Positions 8,726-17,556 of a stretch of 64,000 nt of DNA are shown piece by piece. Position numbers and translations under genes: made by a program. Source of the stretch: Capnocytophaga leadbetteri (GTDB lineage: Bacteria > Bacteroidota > Bacteroidia > Flavobacteriales > Flavobacteriaceae); contig NZ_QBKG01000003.1 in the NCBI RefSeq assembly GCF_003054025.1, forward strand, positions 1 through 64,000, written 5' to 3'. How positions within the stretch are numbered: the first letter of the stretch is position 1; each line of letters starts with the position of its first letter. A model generated the notes under the pieces. That model saw only the letters and a list, made by a program, of their open reading frames with translations. It did no database searches and was not told where the DNA came from.

Positions 8726-10117
8726 TTAATTATTAGGATATACCATATGTCCAAAACGAAGCCCTACGAAGAAGTTAAGCTCGTGAGCACTTTTGGTTAT
8801 AACATTGCTGATAACAGAACTTGAACCTACAGTAAGAGGCCCTAAACGCAATCCAAAACCTATGTTAGTCTTAGCTATTTCGTTGTATGAAATAGGCAAA
8901 TAAGCTCCAAAAGCACTAGTATCAAAGCGTGGTGTAAAAGAGAATGTATTAGCGTAATAAGCGTTATACACATCTGTTTTGCTCTTAGAAGTAAGATTCA
9001 CAAGCCCTGAAGCATTAACGTACAAACCTCCAAATATGCGGTAGTCAGCACTTAGGTTCAGCGTTGTAGGAAGTGATGATTTCACTGTCTTTTGTGCTAT
9101 TTTTTTAAAGTTCCCTATACCATAAGCTTCTTGTAGTTTCTCTTCACTAATATCATCCATTTGTATAGTTACAGTACCTGTAGACGGCATTCTATAGCGA
9201 TAAGATTCTGAATTAGTTTTATAGCTTACAGTACCTATATCCATAATCGAGAAGCCTATACGTAGGTCGTGAGGCTTGTTATGGCAGGTCTGACAAGCAT
9301 CTACACGGTATTCGTAAGTAGCCCCAAGGTCAAAACCTATAGTAGAGGCTTCTTTACCCATTAGCGAATTAGCCGTGAAATTATTGAGAAAATCTGTTCC
9401 TCCGTTTATTATATCAAATGTCCCGTTAGTAGAATTAATAGCCAAGGTTGTTTTTCGGCTAACAGGGTCAGTAGTAAGGCTCGCAGTACCGTTGAAGTCG
9501 CGGAAGCCTGCATATAAATTACCCGCACCCATTATGTACTTAACGCTTGCCCCTGCTTTGATGGCATTACGCCCATCAAAATACAATTCTCCTGCCCAAG
9601 AAAATCCTACTTCAGAAAAACCGTGTACTACCACCTCTTGGTCGTTTAGGTTTAGACTGTAGTTATCACGCAATTCTAACTTATCATAGTCTGAAATGTA
9701 TGATTGAATCATTTTTGCGTCAAAGTTGTTGATATTGCCTAAAGCACGTACACGCGTAAAAATCCCTACAGCGTGTTTATTATTCAGCTTTACAAATACT
9801 GAAGGACCTAATACATCTACATTAAAACGCGCATTGATGTCATTATTCTTCGCCAGCGGATTAGAAGCATCTAAGCGTGCAAACTCATTAATACTCTTGT
9901 TGATATCTGTATCGAGCTTGATAGCGTCATTGCTTATGCCCACATTTAGCATAAATAGGTTAGCGTCCCAAGAGCGCTTGCTGCTAATCATATAAGCAGG
10001 GTTAGTTGTAGCTTGTAGCACCCCTGTATACGGACTCTCCCTAAAGCCTGAAAACGATTGCTGAGCTTCCATTGCCATCGTGCTCAACACTAATGCTGAT
10101 AAAAACACTTTTTTCAT
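8726..10117 (-). CDS. Outer-membrane DUF5723-like family protein
   Basis: From ATG at 10117 the protein has 463 residues, with a signal peptide (MKKVFLSALVLSTMAMEAQQ, cleavage near residue 19) and a body rich in alternating hydrophobic, aromatic and Gly strands typical of an outer-membrane beta-barrel. It resembles the DUF5723 group of Bacteroidota, whose role is unknown. An upstream in-frame ATG at 10129 would add four residues and lies within about 8 nt of the predicted transcription start, so 10117 is preferred. A CxxC (CQTCHNK) occurs mid-protein. Confidence 0.78.
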   Translation of the reverse strand: MKKVFLSALVLSTMAMEAQQSFSGFRESPYTGVLQATTNPAYMISSKRSWDANLFMLNVGISNDAIKLDTDINKSINEFARLDASNPLAKNNDINARFNVDVLGPSVFVKLNNKHAVGIFTRVRALGNINNFDAKMIQSYISDYDKLELRDNYSLNLNDQEVVVHGFSEVGFSWAGELYFDGRNAIKAGASVKYIMGAGNLYAGFRDFNGTASLTTDPVSRKTTLAINSTNGTFDIINGGTDFLNNFTANSLMGKEASTIGFDLGATYEYRVDACQTCHNKPHDLRIGFSIMDIGTVSYKTNSESYRYRMPSTGTVTIQMDDISEEKLQEAYGIGNFKKIAQKTVKSSLPTTLNLSADYRIFGGLYVNASGLVNLTSKSKTDVYNAYYANTFSFTPRFDTSAFGAYLPISYNEIAKTNIGFGLRLGPLTVGSSSVISNVITKSAHELNFFVGLRFGHMVYPNN

Positions 10118-10143
10118 TGTATAGAACATTAAAATTTAGGGTA

Positions 10144-10174
10144 CAAATGTACAAATAATTTGTCAATTAGCAAA
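10144..10174 (-). promoter_or_regulatory. Promoter for the DUF5723-like gene
   Basis: On the minus strand, TTTG (10171-10174), a 19-bp spacer and TACATTTG (10144-10151) form an exact consensus promoter. The spacer starts CTAATTGACAAATTATT, which is shared with the pyrB and 48.7-kb promoters. Confidence 0.85.
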
Positions 10175-10206
10175 TTTGCCAATTTTGAAGAAAAAAATTC
10201 CTCCTC

Positions 10207-10313
10207 ACTTTCCCCTTACTTCAGATATACTTACAGCGAACGATGAGCGAAGGATAAGCGAAGGAAAGTCGGCGAGCTGGCGCAGCCGAGTATGTGACGA
10301 ACGAAAAATCACC
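10207..10313. repeat. Dispersed mosaic repeat, GCGAAGGA module plus hairpin
   Basis: This copy has the module GAGCGAAGGATAAGCGAAGGA joined to the hairpin at 10269-10289, with arms TCGGC and GCCGA around the conserved loop GAGCTGGCGCA, then GTATGTG. A 249-base open frame across it (10176-10424) is not considered real. It fills most of the 430-bp gap between the DUF5723-like gene and the efflux operon. Confidence 0.75.
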
Positions 10314-10430
10314 CCTCTCTTCGCCTTCAAAAACTTTATGAAAAGATTAACAAATACGTATTTTTTTAGCACAAGTTTTTGCACTACCTTTGCTCCCCCA
10401 AATAATGAGAGCATAAATTATTAAAAAAAA

Positions 10431-10462
10431 CTTTTCGTCGATAAAATTAGCCTTTTCGTCGA
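10431..10462 (+). promoter_or_regulatory. Operator-like direct repeat upstream of the efflux operon
   Basis: The 11-mer CTTTTCGTCGA occurs at 10431-10441 and again at 10452-10462, exactly 21 bp apart (two helical turns). The second copy ends 5 bp before the -33 element. The position suits an activator or repressor dimer. No regulator gene is adjacent. Confidence 0.5.
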
Positions 10463-10467
10463 ATTTA

Positions 10468-10499
10468 TTTGCGCAAACCCCACCATCATTTTACCTTTG
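10468..10499 (+). promoter_or_regulatory. Promoter of the RND efflux operon
   Basis: TTTG at 10468-10471, a 20-bp spacer and TACCTTTG at 10492-10499, about 60 bp before the adaptor ATG. Confidence 0.75.
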
Positions 10500-10560
10500 C
10501 ATAATAATTCTCATCTATGTAAAGCAATCCCCTAAAACTAATAAGTAACAATAAAGTATT

Positions 10561-11679
10561 ATGAATAAAATCTTTTTAACAGCAACGGCAGCTATTGCTA
10601 TGGTAGCCTGCAATAACACACAACAACAAGCAGCGCAAAATAATGCGCAGATACCCTCATACCCTGCTATAGTAGTAGGCGAACAAAATACAACCTCTTT
10701 CCTTTCTTACCCTGTAAACATCGAAGGGGTCGTAAACAGCCCTGTGCAAGCCAAAGTGTCTGGCTACATCACCAAAGTATTGGTCGATGAGGGACAAGCC
10801 GTTACCCAAGGGCAAGCGCTTTTTCAGCTCGAAACACAAACTCTCAACCAATCGGCAGCTTCAGCCAAAGCACAGGTCGAGGTGGCACAGGTCGAAGTGA
10901 ATAAACTCATTCCTTTGGTAGAGAAAAATATAGTGAGCAAAGTGCAGCTCGAAACGGCTAAAGCCAACCTACAGCGCGCCCAAGCTGCTTATAACGAGGT
11001 GGCGAGCAACATCGGCTTTGCAGTCGTAAAAGCCCCTGTTAACGGCATAGTAGGTGCTATCAACTACCGCGAAGGAGCGTTGGTAACCGCTAATAACACC
11101 GTTCTAACTACTGTATCCGACGTAAAAGAGGTATATGCCTACTTCTCTATGAACGAAAAAGAATACCTCGACTTCTTGAATAATACTGAGGGCAAAAACC
11201 TACCCGAAAAGCTCAAAAACCTACCCGAAGCCTCTTTAGTATTGGCTAACGGAAAAGAATATACCCAAAAGGGTAAAATACAAGCAGTAACAGGGCAGAT
11301 AGACCCTACTACCGGCAGCATACAGTTCCGCGCTACTTTCCCTAATCCAGAGGGAGTTCTTACCAATGGCAACAGCGGTACTATCCGAGTACCTCAACAC
11401 TTCAGCAATTCGTTGGTAATACCCGAAGTAGCTACCTTCGAGCAACAAGGCAAAGTATTCGCTTACAAAATAATAGAAAAGGACTCAGTGGTACAAACCG
11501 TTATCACTCTTAAGAACCGCGCCGATAATTATGCAGTAGTAGAAAGCGGACTCTCTAAAGGTGATATCATCCTCGTACAAGGGCTTAATGCTGTGCGCAG
11601 AGGTATGCACGTAAAACCTGAGCCTATCGTACAAATGGATAGCATTGTAAAAAGAATACAGCCTATTTTTAGTCATTAA
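10561..11679 (+). CDS. RND efflux periplasmic adaptor subunit, lipoprotein
   Basis: The 372-residue protein is a membrane-fusion protein of the AcrA/MexA type. It has a lipobox Cys at residue 17, a lipoyl-like half around residues 60-85 (VQAKVSGYITKVLVDEGQAV), a coiled-coil hairpin (about 95-145), then the matching lipoyl half (VVKAPVNGIVGAI) and beta-barrel domains. It links the inner-membrane pump to the outer-membrane channel. It is first of a three-gene operon; its partners follow at 11871 and 13298. A dispersed repeat sits between it and the second gene. Confidence 0.92.
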   Translation: MNKIFLTATAAIAMVACNNTQQQAAQNNAQIPSYPAIVVGEQNTTSFLSYPVNIEGVVNSPVQAKVSGYITKVLVDEGQAVTQGQALFQLETQTLNQSAASAKAQVEVAQVEVNKLIPLVEKNIVSKVQLETAKANLQRAQAAYNEVASNIGFAVVKAPVNGIVGAINYREGALVTANNTVLTTVSDVKEVYAYFSMNEKEYLDFLNNTEGKNLPEKLKNLPEASLVLANGKEYTQKGKIQAVTGQIDPTTGSIQFRATFPNPEGVLTNGNSGTIRVPQHFSNSLVIPEVATFEQQGKVFAYKIIEKDSVVQTVITLKNRADNYAVVESGLSKGDIILVQGLNAVRRGMHVKPEPIVQMDSIVKRIQPIFSH

Positions 11680-11742
11680 TCGTTAGTCATACACGAATAT
11701 CATAATTTAACCCAAATGCATTAGGCTATCCGAAAGGTTTTT

Positions 11743-11825
11743 CGTGTATGTTGACCGTCACATCTCCCCCTTTGAAGGAAGTCTGCGAGCTGGCGCAGCA
11801 GAGTATGTGCATAGGGGGGATGTTA
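11743..11825. repeat. Dispersed mosaic repeat inside the efflux operon
   Basis: Full form: TCGTGTATG, a CTCCCCCTTTGAAGGA arm, a hairpin at 11782-11802 with arms TCTGC and GCAGA around GAGCTGGCGCA, GTATGTG, then AGGGGGGATGTT. It lies between the adaptor and outer-membrane factor genes. The 41-codon in-frame extension upstream of the second gene is translated repeat sequence, not protein. Confidence 0.85.
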
Positions 11826-11870
11826 AATAATAGCCCTCTGACTTGTATTCTCACATTATTTTACACCCAA

Positions 11871-13271
11871 ATGAAAAGAATCATATACAAATCTATAGTA
11901 GCAGCGAGTATCGCCCTGAGCCTTACCGCTTGTGTAGCACCCAAAAAGCAAGAATATATGCCCGAGGGGGTTAGCGAAAAGCTTTTCCGCACCGACAATA
12001 TCCCTACCGATAGCCTCAGCAGTGCTACAGTATCGTGGCGCGATATTTTCACCGACCCGCTGCTGCAGCAACACATCAGCAAGGCACTGACTAACAACCT
12101 CGATGTGCGTATGGCAGTGCAAAGCGTGCAGTCAGCGCAAGCCTATCTAAAGCAGAGCAAAACCACCTATATCCCTACCCTTTCAGTAGGAGCTGATTAT
12201 ACCCGCAGCACTAACTCTATCAACGCTGCCGGAGGCATAGGCGACCGCACCTATGGCAACCTGTGGGACATTACCGCCAGTGCCAGTTGGGAAGCCGACA
12301 TTTGGGGCAAAATCTCTGCCCAAAAACGCGCACAAACAGCCTCTTACTTAGCTACAGTCGAGGCTCAAAAAGCCGTACAATCAGAGGTGGTGGCTACGTT
12401 GGCAACTGCCTACTACCAATTGCTAATGCTCGACGAACAGAAAAAGGTACTCGAGCAGACTATCGACTTCCGCCAAAAAAGTTTAGAAACCACTAAACTT
12501 CTAAAAGAGGCAGGGTCTACTACCGAAGTAGCTACCAAACAGATAGAAGCCCTCGTATACAACGCCCAAGCCCAGCTTATCAGCATCAATAACAGTATAT
12601 GGGCGTTAGAAAATACTATTTGCGTGCTTATGGGCGAAGAGTTGCACAGCATAGAGCGCAGCAACCTATCAGCCCAACAATTTCCTACCGAGTTCAAACA
12701 AGGTTACCCAGTGAAGTTGTTAGAAAACCGCCCCGATGTACTCCGTGCAGTACTCAATTTGCGCAATGCTTTCGAACTTACTAACGCAGCCCGTGCTAAC
12801 TTCTTCCCTACCCTTACCCTTTCAGCACGAGGGGGCTTGAGTAGCACCGAGTTAGATACTTGGTTTTCAGCTAAATCTATGTTTGCTAACTTCGTAGCAG
12901 GGCTGGCACAGCCTATACTCAATAAGCGACAAATACGCACCCAGTATGAGGTACAACGCACTGCCCAAGAAACGGCCTTGCTCAACCTCAAAAAGTCTAT
13001 CCTTTCAGCAGGCAAAGAGGTAACCGACGCAATGCGCAACTTTACCACTCAAACCGAGCTAATCGAACTAAAAACCAAAGAGATGAAAGCCTACCAAGAG
13101 GCTACTGACTTCTCTAAACAGCTGTTCGATAGCGGTATGGTGAACTACTTAGAGGTAATCACTGCCGAAGTAAGCCGCCTCAATGCCGAACTAAGTGTTG
13201 CCGAAGCCCAATTTACCCGTATGCAATACGGCATCACCCTCTACAAAGCTCTTGGAGGTGGCTGGAAATAA
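11871..13271 (+). CDS. RND efflux outer-membrane factor (TolC/OprM type), lipoprotein
   Basis: From ATG at 11871 the protein has 466 residues and opens with MKRIIYKSIVAASIALSLTA followed by the lipobox Cys21. The frame is open further upstream to 11748, but that stretch is repeat sequence and would bury the signal, so it is excluded. Two OEP repeats follow, with long helices and the typical ENRPDVLRA motif near the middle. It should form the trimeric exit duct for the neighbouring pump. The gene order adaptor, outer-membrane factor, pump differs from the common adaptor, pump, factor order. Confidence 0.92.
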   Translation: MKRIIYKSIVAASIALSLTACVAPKKQEYMPEGVSEKLFRTDNIPTDSLSSATVSWRDIFTDPLLQQHISKALTNNLDVRMAVQSVQSAQAYLKQSKTTYIPTLSVGADYTRSTNSINAAGGIGDRTYGNLWDITASASWEADIWGKISAQKRAQTASYLATVEAQKAVQSEVVATLATAYYQLLMLDEQKKVLEQTIDFRQKSLETTKLLKEAGSTTEVATKQIEALVYNAQAQLISINNSIWALENTICVLMGEELHSIERSNLSAQQFPTEFKQGYPVKLLENRPDVLRAVLNLRNAFELTNAARANFFPTLTLSARGGLSSTELDTWFSAKSMFANFVAGLAQPILNKRQIRTQYEVQRTAQETALLNLKKSILSAGKEVTDAMRNFTTQTELIELKTKEMKAYQEATDFSKQLFDSGMVNYLEVITAEVSRLNAELSVAEAQFTRMQYGITLYKALGGGWK

Positions 13272-13297
13272 TAAGCAAATTGACAAATTAAGAATTT

Positions 13298-16200
13298 ATG
13301 ATAAAGAACTTTATAAACAGACCGGTGCTATCAACGGTTATTTCCATCTTGATAGTTATCCTAGGGGTGCTGGGTATTGTCTCGTTACCTGTATCGCAAT
13401 ACCCCGACATTGCGCCTGTTACCGTATCGGTAAGAGCTAACTACGGAGGGGCGAATGCCGAGACCGTACTCAAATCAGTAGTAATTCCTCTTGAAGAGCA
13501 AATCAACGGGGTAGAAAATATGGACTATATCGTATCCTCTGCCTCTAACAGCGGGGCTGCCAATATCACTGTATATTTCAAAAACGGTACTGACCCCGAC
13601 AATGCTGCCGTATTAGTGCAAAACCGCGTATCGTATGCTAACGCTATCCTTCCTGCTGAAGTAAAACAAGCAGGGGTAACGGTAGAAAAGCGCGAAGCGG
13701 GTAACCTTATGTTCCTCACTTTCTTCTCAGAAAACCCTGATTTTGACGAAGTATTTTTAGAAAACTACCTTAGTATTAATGTAATTCCTGGTTTAAAACG
13801 TATTACAGGGGTGGGTGATGCTGAAGAGTTTGGGGGCAAAAACTATTCTATGCGTATATGGCTCGACCCTCAAAAATTGCAAGCCTATAAGCTCAACCCT
13901 ACTGAAGTAACCGCTGCTATCTCTTCTCAAAGTTTGGAAGCTGCTGCTGGTACTTTAGGGCAAAATAGTGGTAGTTCTTATGAATATACTATCAAGTACA
14001 AAGGAAAATACAACAAAGTATCAGAATACGAAAATATCGTACTCAAAGCCCTCGAAGGGGGACGTATACTCCGCCTAAAAGATGTAGCTAAAGTAGAACT
14101 CGATGCGCTTGGCTATACCAGTTTTTCTGAAAGCAAAGGTCGTGCAGCCATTGCAATGGGTATTTCGCAAACCCCTGGAGCTAACGCTCACGCGGTAGTA
14201 CAAAACATTGATAAGTACCTCAAATCTATTGAGAAAGACCTTCCCGAAGGAGTAACCTACTCTATCAACTTCAATGTAAATACTTTCTTAGATGCAGCTA
14301 TTTCTAAAGTGGTTTCTACCCTTTTAGAGGCGTTCTTGTTGGTGTTCTTAGTAGTGTATATCTTCTTGCAAGATTTCCGCTCTACCCTTATCCCTGCTAT
14401 TGCGGTACCGGTTTCTATTGTGGGTACTTTCTTCTTCCTAAACCTATTGGGCTACTCTATCAATATGCTTACCCTCTTTGCTTTGGTGCTTGCCATAGGT
14501 ATAGTGGTCGATGATGCGATAGTGGTGGTCGAGGCGGTGCACGCTAAAATGGAGCAGACGCACGAGAAAGCTAAGCCTGCTACTATTTCAGCTATGAACG
14601 AAATTACAGGAGCGATTATCTCTATCACCCTGGTGATGGCAGCTGTGTTTGTGCCGGTTACCTTTATCGAGGGGACAACTGGGGTATTCTACAAACAGTT
14701 TGGGGTTACCCTCATCATCGCAATTGTCATTTCAGCAGTAAACGCCCTTACCCTCAGCCCTGTACTCTGCTCGCTTTTCTTAAAACCTCACGGCGATAAG
14801 GAGTACGAAGAGAAATCAGCTATAGGCAAATTCTTCCACAAATTTAACATTGCCTTCAATGCGGCAACATTGAAGTACGGACAGACTTTTACCTTCTTTT
14901 TGCGCCACAAATGGGTTACCTTAGTGCTTTTTGCTATTGCAGGGGGTGGTATTTACTTTGCTAATAAAAATATACAAACAGGGTTCGTACCTAACGAAGA
15001 CCAAGGCTTCATCTTAATGGATCTTTCTATGATACCTGGTGCCTCTATGGAGCGTGTAGCCAACGAGATGCGCGAAGTAAGCAAAGACCTCAATAATATC
15101 CCTGGTGTAAAAGACTTTACTTTCGTTACCGGAAATGGTATGTTGTCAGGCTCTGGTAGCAACAATGGTATGGGCTTCTTCACCCTAAAACCTTTCGAAG
15201 AACGCTCTAAAGACCCTCGCCAAAGTATAGATGCTATTATAGGGCAGGCTTTTGCAGCTGCTTCTAAGATAAAAGATGCACAAATATTGTTCTTCCAGCC
15301 GCCTGCTGTGTCAGGTTTTGGTATGGGGGCAGGGGTATCATTTGCCTTACTGAATAAATCGGGTGCCGATGTTACAGAAATCAATCAAACAGCCCAAGAG
15401 TTTATGGCGGCTCTCAATGCTCGCCCCGAAGTGAAGTACGCCCAAACCTCTTTCAATACCAATTACCCTCAATACCAAATGGACATCAATGTAGAGCGCG
15501 CTATGCAGTCGGGTATATCAGTAAGCGAAATCCTTTCTGCTCTACAAAACTATATTGGGGGCTACTATGCCACCGACTTTACCCTCTATGGTAAGCAATT
15601 CCGTGTAATGGTACAAGCTTTACCTGAAGATCGTAAAGATGTAAATAGCCTCAATGGTATGTTCATACGTACAGGTAGTGGCGAGATGGCACCGCTTTCA
15701 GAATATGTTACTATGCAAAGGGTATTTGGTCCTCAGGCGATAAGCCGTTATAACCTCTATACTTCAGTAGATATTTCGGCAGCCAATAATGAGGGGTATA
15801 GTACCGGTGATGTAGTAAAAGCTGTTGAAGAAGTAGCGGCTCAAACCCTTAACGCCAACTATGGCATTGATTATACAGGGCTTACCCGCGAAGAGCAAAA
15901 CGCAGGCTCACAGACTATCATCATCTTTATTCTCAGCTTGGTGTTTACCTACTTTATCCTTTCGGCACAATACGAAAGCTACCTATTGCCGTTATCAGTG
16001 CTAATGTCGTTACCATTTGGTATTTTTGGGGCATATCTGGGGCAATGGCTCTTTGGTTTGGAAAACAACATTTACTTCCAAATCTCACTAATTATGCTAA
16101 TGGGGCTTTTGGCTAAAAATGCTATCCTGATAGTAGAGTTCGCGGTACAACGCCGCCGTATGGGCGAGAGCCTCTCTAAGGCAGCAATCAATGCCGCTAT

Positions 16201-16459
16201 GGCGCGTTTGCGTCCAATCCTGATGACTTCATTTGCCTTTATCGTAGGACTTTTGCCATTAGTATTTGCTACAGGTGTAGGAGCTGCTGGTAACCGTTCA
16301 GTAGCTACCGGAGCCGCTGTTGGTCAGCTTATTGGTACTTTCTTCGGATTGGTAGTAATCCCTGTGCTTTTTGTTATCTTCCAAGACTTACAAGAGCGCA
16401 TAAGTGGTCACCGCCACAAAACCGACGAAATATTCGCTACCCCTACAGAAGAATACTAA
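13298..16459 (+). CDS. RND family multidrug efflux permease (HAE1 type)
   Basis: At 1053 residues this is full length for an AcrB-type hydrophobe/amphiphile pump. It begins MIKNFINRPVLSTVISILIV (first membrane helix) with the usual PVSQYPDIAP motif after it. The proton-relay pair D405-D406 lies in IGIVVDDAIVVVEAV, and the second helix block near the C terminus is complete. It is driven by proton motive force with the adaptor and outer-membrane factor encoded just upstream (26-bp gap). Substrates cannot be read from sequence. Confidence 0.95.
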   Translation: MIKNFINRPVLSTVISILIVILGVLGIVSLPVSQYPDIAPVTVSVRANYGGANAETVLKSVVIPLEEQINGVENMDYIVSSASNSGAANITVYFKNGTDPDNAAVLVQNRVSYANAILPAEVKQAGVTVEKREAGNLMFLTFFSENPDFDEVFLENYLSINVIPGLKRITGVGDAEEFGGKNYSMRIWLDPQKLQAYKLNPTEVTAAISSQSLEAAAGTLGQNSGSSYEYTIKYKGKYNKVSEYENIVLKALEGGRILRLKDVAKVELDALGYTSFSESKGRAAIAMGISQTPGANAHAVVQNIDKYLKSIEKDLPEGVTYSINFNVNTFLDAAISKVVSTLLEAFLLVFLVVYIFLQDFRSTLIPAIAVPVSIVGTFFFLNLLGYSINMLTLFALVLAIGIVVDDAIVVVEAVHAKMEQTHEKAKPATISAMNEITGAIISITLVMAAVFVPVTFIEGTTGVFYKQFGVTLIIAIVISAVNALTLSPVLCSLFLKPHGDKEYEEKSAIGKFFHKFNIAFNAATLKYGQTFTFFLRHKWVTLVLFAIAGGGIYFANKNIQTGFVPNEDQGFILMDLSMIPGASMERVANEMREVSKDLNNIPGVKDFTFVTGNGMLSGSGSNNGMGFFTLKPFEERSKDPRQSIDAIIGQAFAAASKIKDAQILFFQPPAVSGFGMGAGVSFALLNKSGADVTEINQTAQEFMAALNARPEVKYAQTSFNTNYPQYQMDINVERAMQSGISVSEILSALQNYIGGYYATDFTLYGKQFRVMVQALPEDRKDVNSLNGMFIRTGSGEMAPLSEYVTMQRVFGPQAISRYNLYTSVDISAANNEGYSTGDVVKAVEEVAAQTLNANYGIDYTGLTREEQNAGSQTIIIFILSLVFTYFILSAQYESYLLPLSVLMSLPFGIFGAYLGQWLFGLENNIYFQISLIMLMGLLAKNAILIVEFAVQRRRMGESLSKAAINAAMARLRPILMTSFAFIVGLLPLVFATGVGAAGNRSVATGAAVGQLIGTFFGLVVIPVLFVIFQDLQERISGHRHKTDEIFATPTEEY

Positions 16460-16482
16460 AATAAAGACAAAAAATAAAAAAC

Positions 16483-16522
16483 AAAAAAGGTTATTACAGC
16501 AAATACTGTAATAACCTTTTTT
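16483..16522 (+). terminator. Terminator of the efflux operon
   Basis: The inverted repeat AAGGTTATTACAG/CTGTAATAACCTT has a 6-nt loop and a following T run, 25 bp after the pump stop. Confidence 0.85.
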
Positions 16523-16525
16523 ATT

Positions 16526-16563
16526 ACCAAACTAACGACTAACGACTAAAAACTAACAACTAA
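16526..16563. repeat. Intergenic ACTAACGACTAA simple repeat
   Basis: Tandem degenerate copies of ACTAACGACTAA between the efflux terminator and the pyrB promoter. The same motif recurs at 32265-32348, 32858-32915 and 47230-47280. Confidence 0.7.
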
Positions 16564-16566
16564 AAA

Positions 16567-16596
16567 TTGCTAATTGACAAATTATTCGTACCTTTG
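16567..16596 (+). promoter_or_regulatory. Promoter of pyrB
   Basis: TTG at 16567-16569, a 19-bp spacer (CTAATTGACAAATTATTCG) and TACCTTTG at 16589-16596. It lies over the first codons of the longer open frame, showing that the true pyrB start is downstream. Confidence 0.85.
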
Positions 16597-16621
16597 CCGT
16601 ACCGCTAAAAGATATAATACG

Positions 16622-17548
16622 ATGAGCGAATTAAGTGTCAATCACCTTTTAGGTATTAAGTATATCACCGAAAAAGATATACAACTGATTTTCGAAACGG
16701 CTGACCACTTCAAAGAGGTTATCAACCGCCCTATTAAGAAAGTGCCTTCATTACGCGATATTACCATCGCCAACCTTTTCTTTGAGAACAGCACTCGCAC
16801 TCGCCTCTCTTTTGAGCTGGCTGAAAAGCGCCTTTCTGCCGATGTGATTAACTTCTCGGCTTCGCAATCATCGGTTACTAAGGGCGAAACATTAGTCGAT
16901 ACGGTCAATAATATCCTTTCAATGAAAGTAGATATGGTAGTGATGCGCCACCCCAACCCTGGGGCTGGAGTCTTCTTATCGCAGCACGTCAAAGCCTCTA
17001 TCGTAAATGCCGGCGATGGAGCGCACGAGCACCCTACCCAAGCCCTTTTAGACTCTTATTCTATTCGCGAACGATTAGGCGATGTTGCAGGCAAAAAAGT
17101 AGTAATAGTAGGCGACATACTCCACTCTCGAGTAGCCCTTTCTAATATATTTGCCTTACATAAACAAGGAGCTGAAGTAATGGTTTGCGGGCCTAAAACG
17201 CTTATCCCTAAATACATACACGAGCTTGGCGTAAAGGTAGAAACTAATTTGCGCAAAGCCTTAAACTGGTGCGATGTAGCCAATATGCTGCGCATACAAA
17301 ACGAGCGCTTAGACATCAGTTACTTCCCCTCTACACGCGAGTATGTACAGCAATACGGACTTACCAAAGAACTCTTAGCCTCTCTCGATAAAGAAATAGT
17401 GATTATGCACCCAGGCCCTATCAACCGAGGGGTAGAAATTACCAGCGAAGTAGCCGATAGCCCTCAGTCTATTATCTTACAACAAGTAGAAAACGGAGTA
17501 GCGATACGTATGGCAGTAATATACTTATTAGCATCTGTTAGCAAGTAG
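16622..17548 (+). CDS. pyrB: Aspartate carbamoyltransferase catalytic subunit
   Basis: The 308-residue enzyme joins carbamoyl phosphate and aspartate in pyrimidine synthesis. The carbamoyl-phosphate motif STRTR is at residues 57-61; HPTQALLDSY and HPGPINRGVE follow in order. The start at 16622 is chosen because an in-frame ATG at 16574 falls inside the promoter. The gene stands alone. carA, whose product supplies carbamoyl phosphate with CarB, is 14 kb away and uses a nearly identical promoter cassette. Confidence 0.96.
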   Translation: MSELSVNHLLGIKYITEKDIQLIFETADHFKEVINRPIKKVPSLRDITIANLFFENSTRTRLSFELAEKRLSADVINFSASQSSVTKGETLVDTVNNILSMKVDMVVMRHPNPGAGVFLSQHVKASIVNAGDGAHEHPTQALLDSYSIRERLGDVAGKKVVIVGDILHSRVALSNIFALHKQGAEVMVCGPKTLIPKYIHELGVKVETNLRKALNWCDVANMLRIQNERLDISYFPSTREYVQQYGLTKELLASLDKEIVIMHPGPINRGVEITSEVADSPQSIILQQVENGVAIRMAVIYLLASVSK

Positions 17549-17556
17549 CCAAATAG

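Noticed and set aside
10176-10424. 82-residue open frame in the efflux-operon gap
   Set aside because: It runs through the mosaic repeat, has no promoter, and has no protein-like features.
11748-11870. N-terminal extension of the outer-membrane factor
   Set aside because: It is translated dispersed-repeat sequence and would place the lipoprotein signal 41 residues inside the protein.
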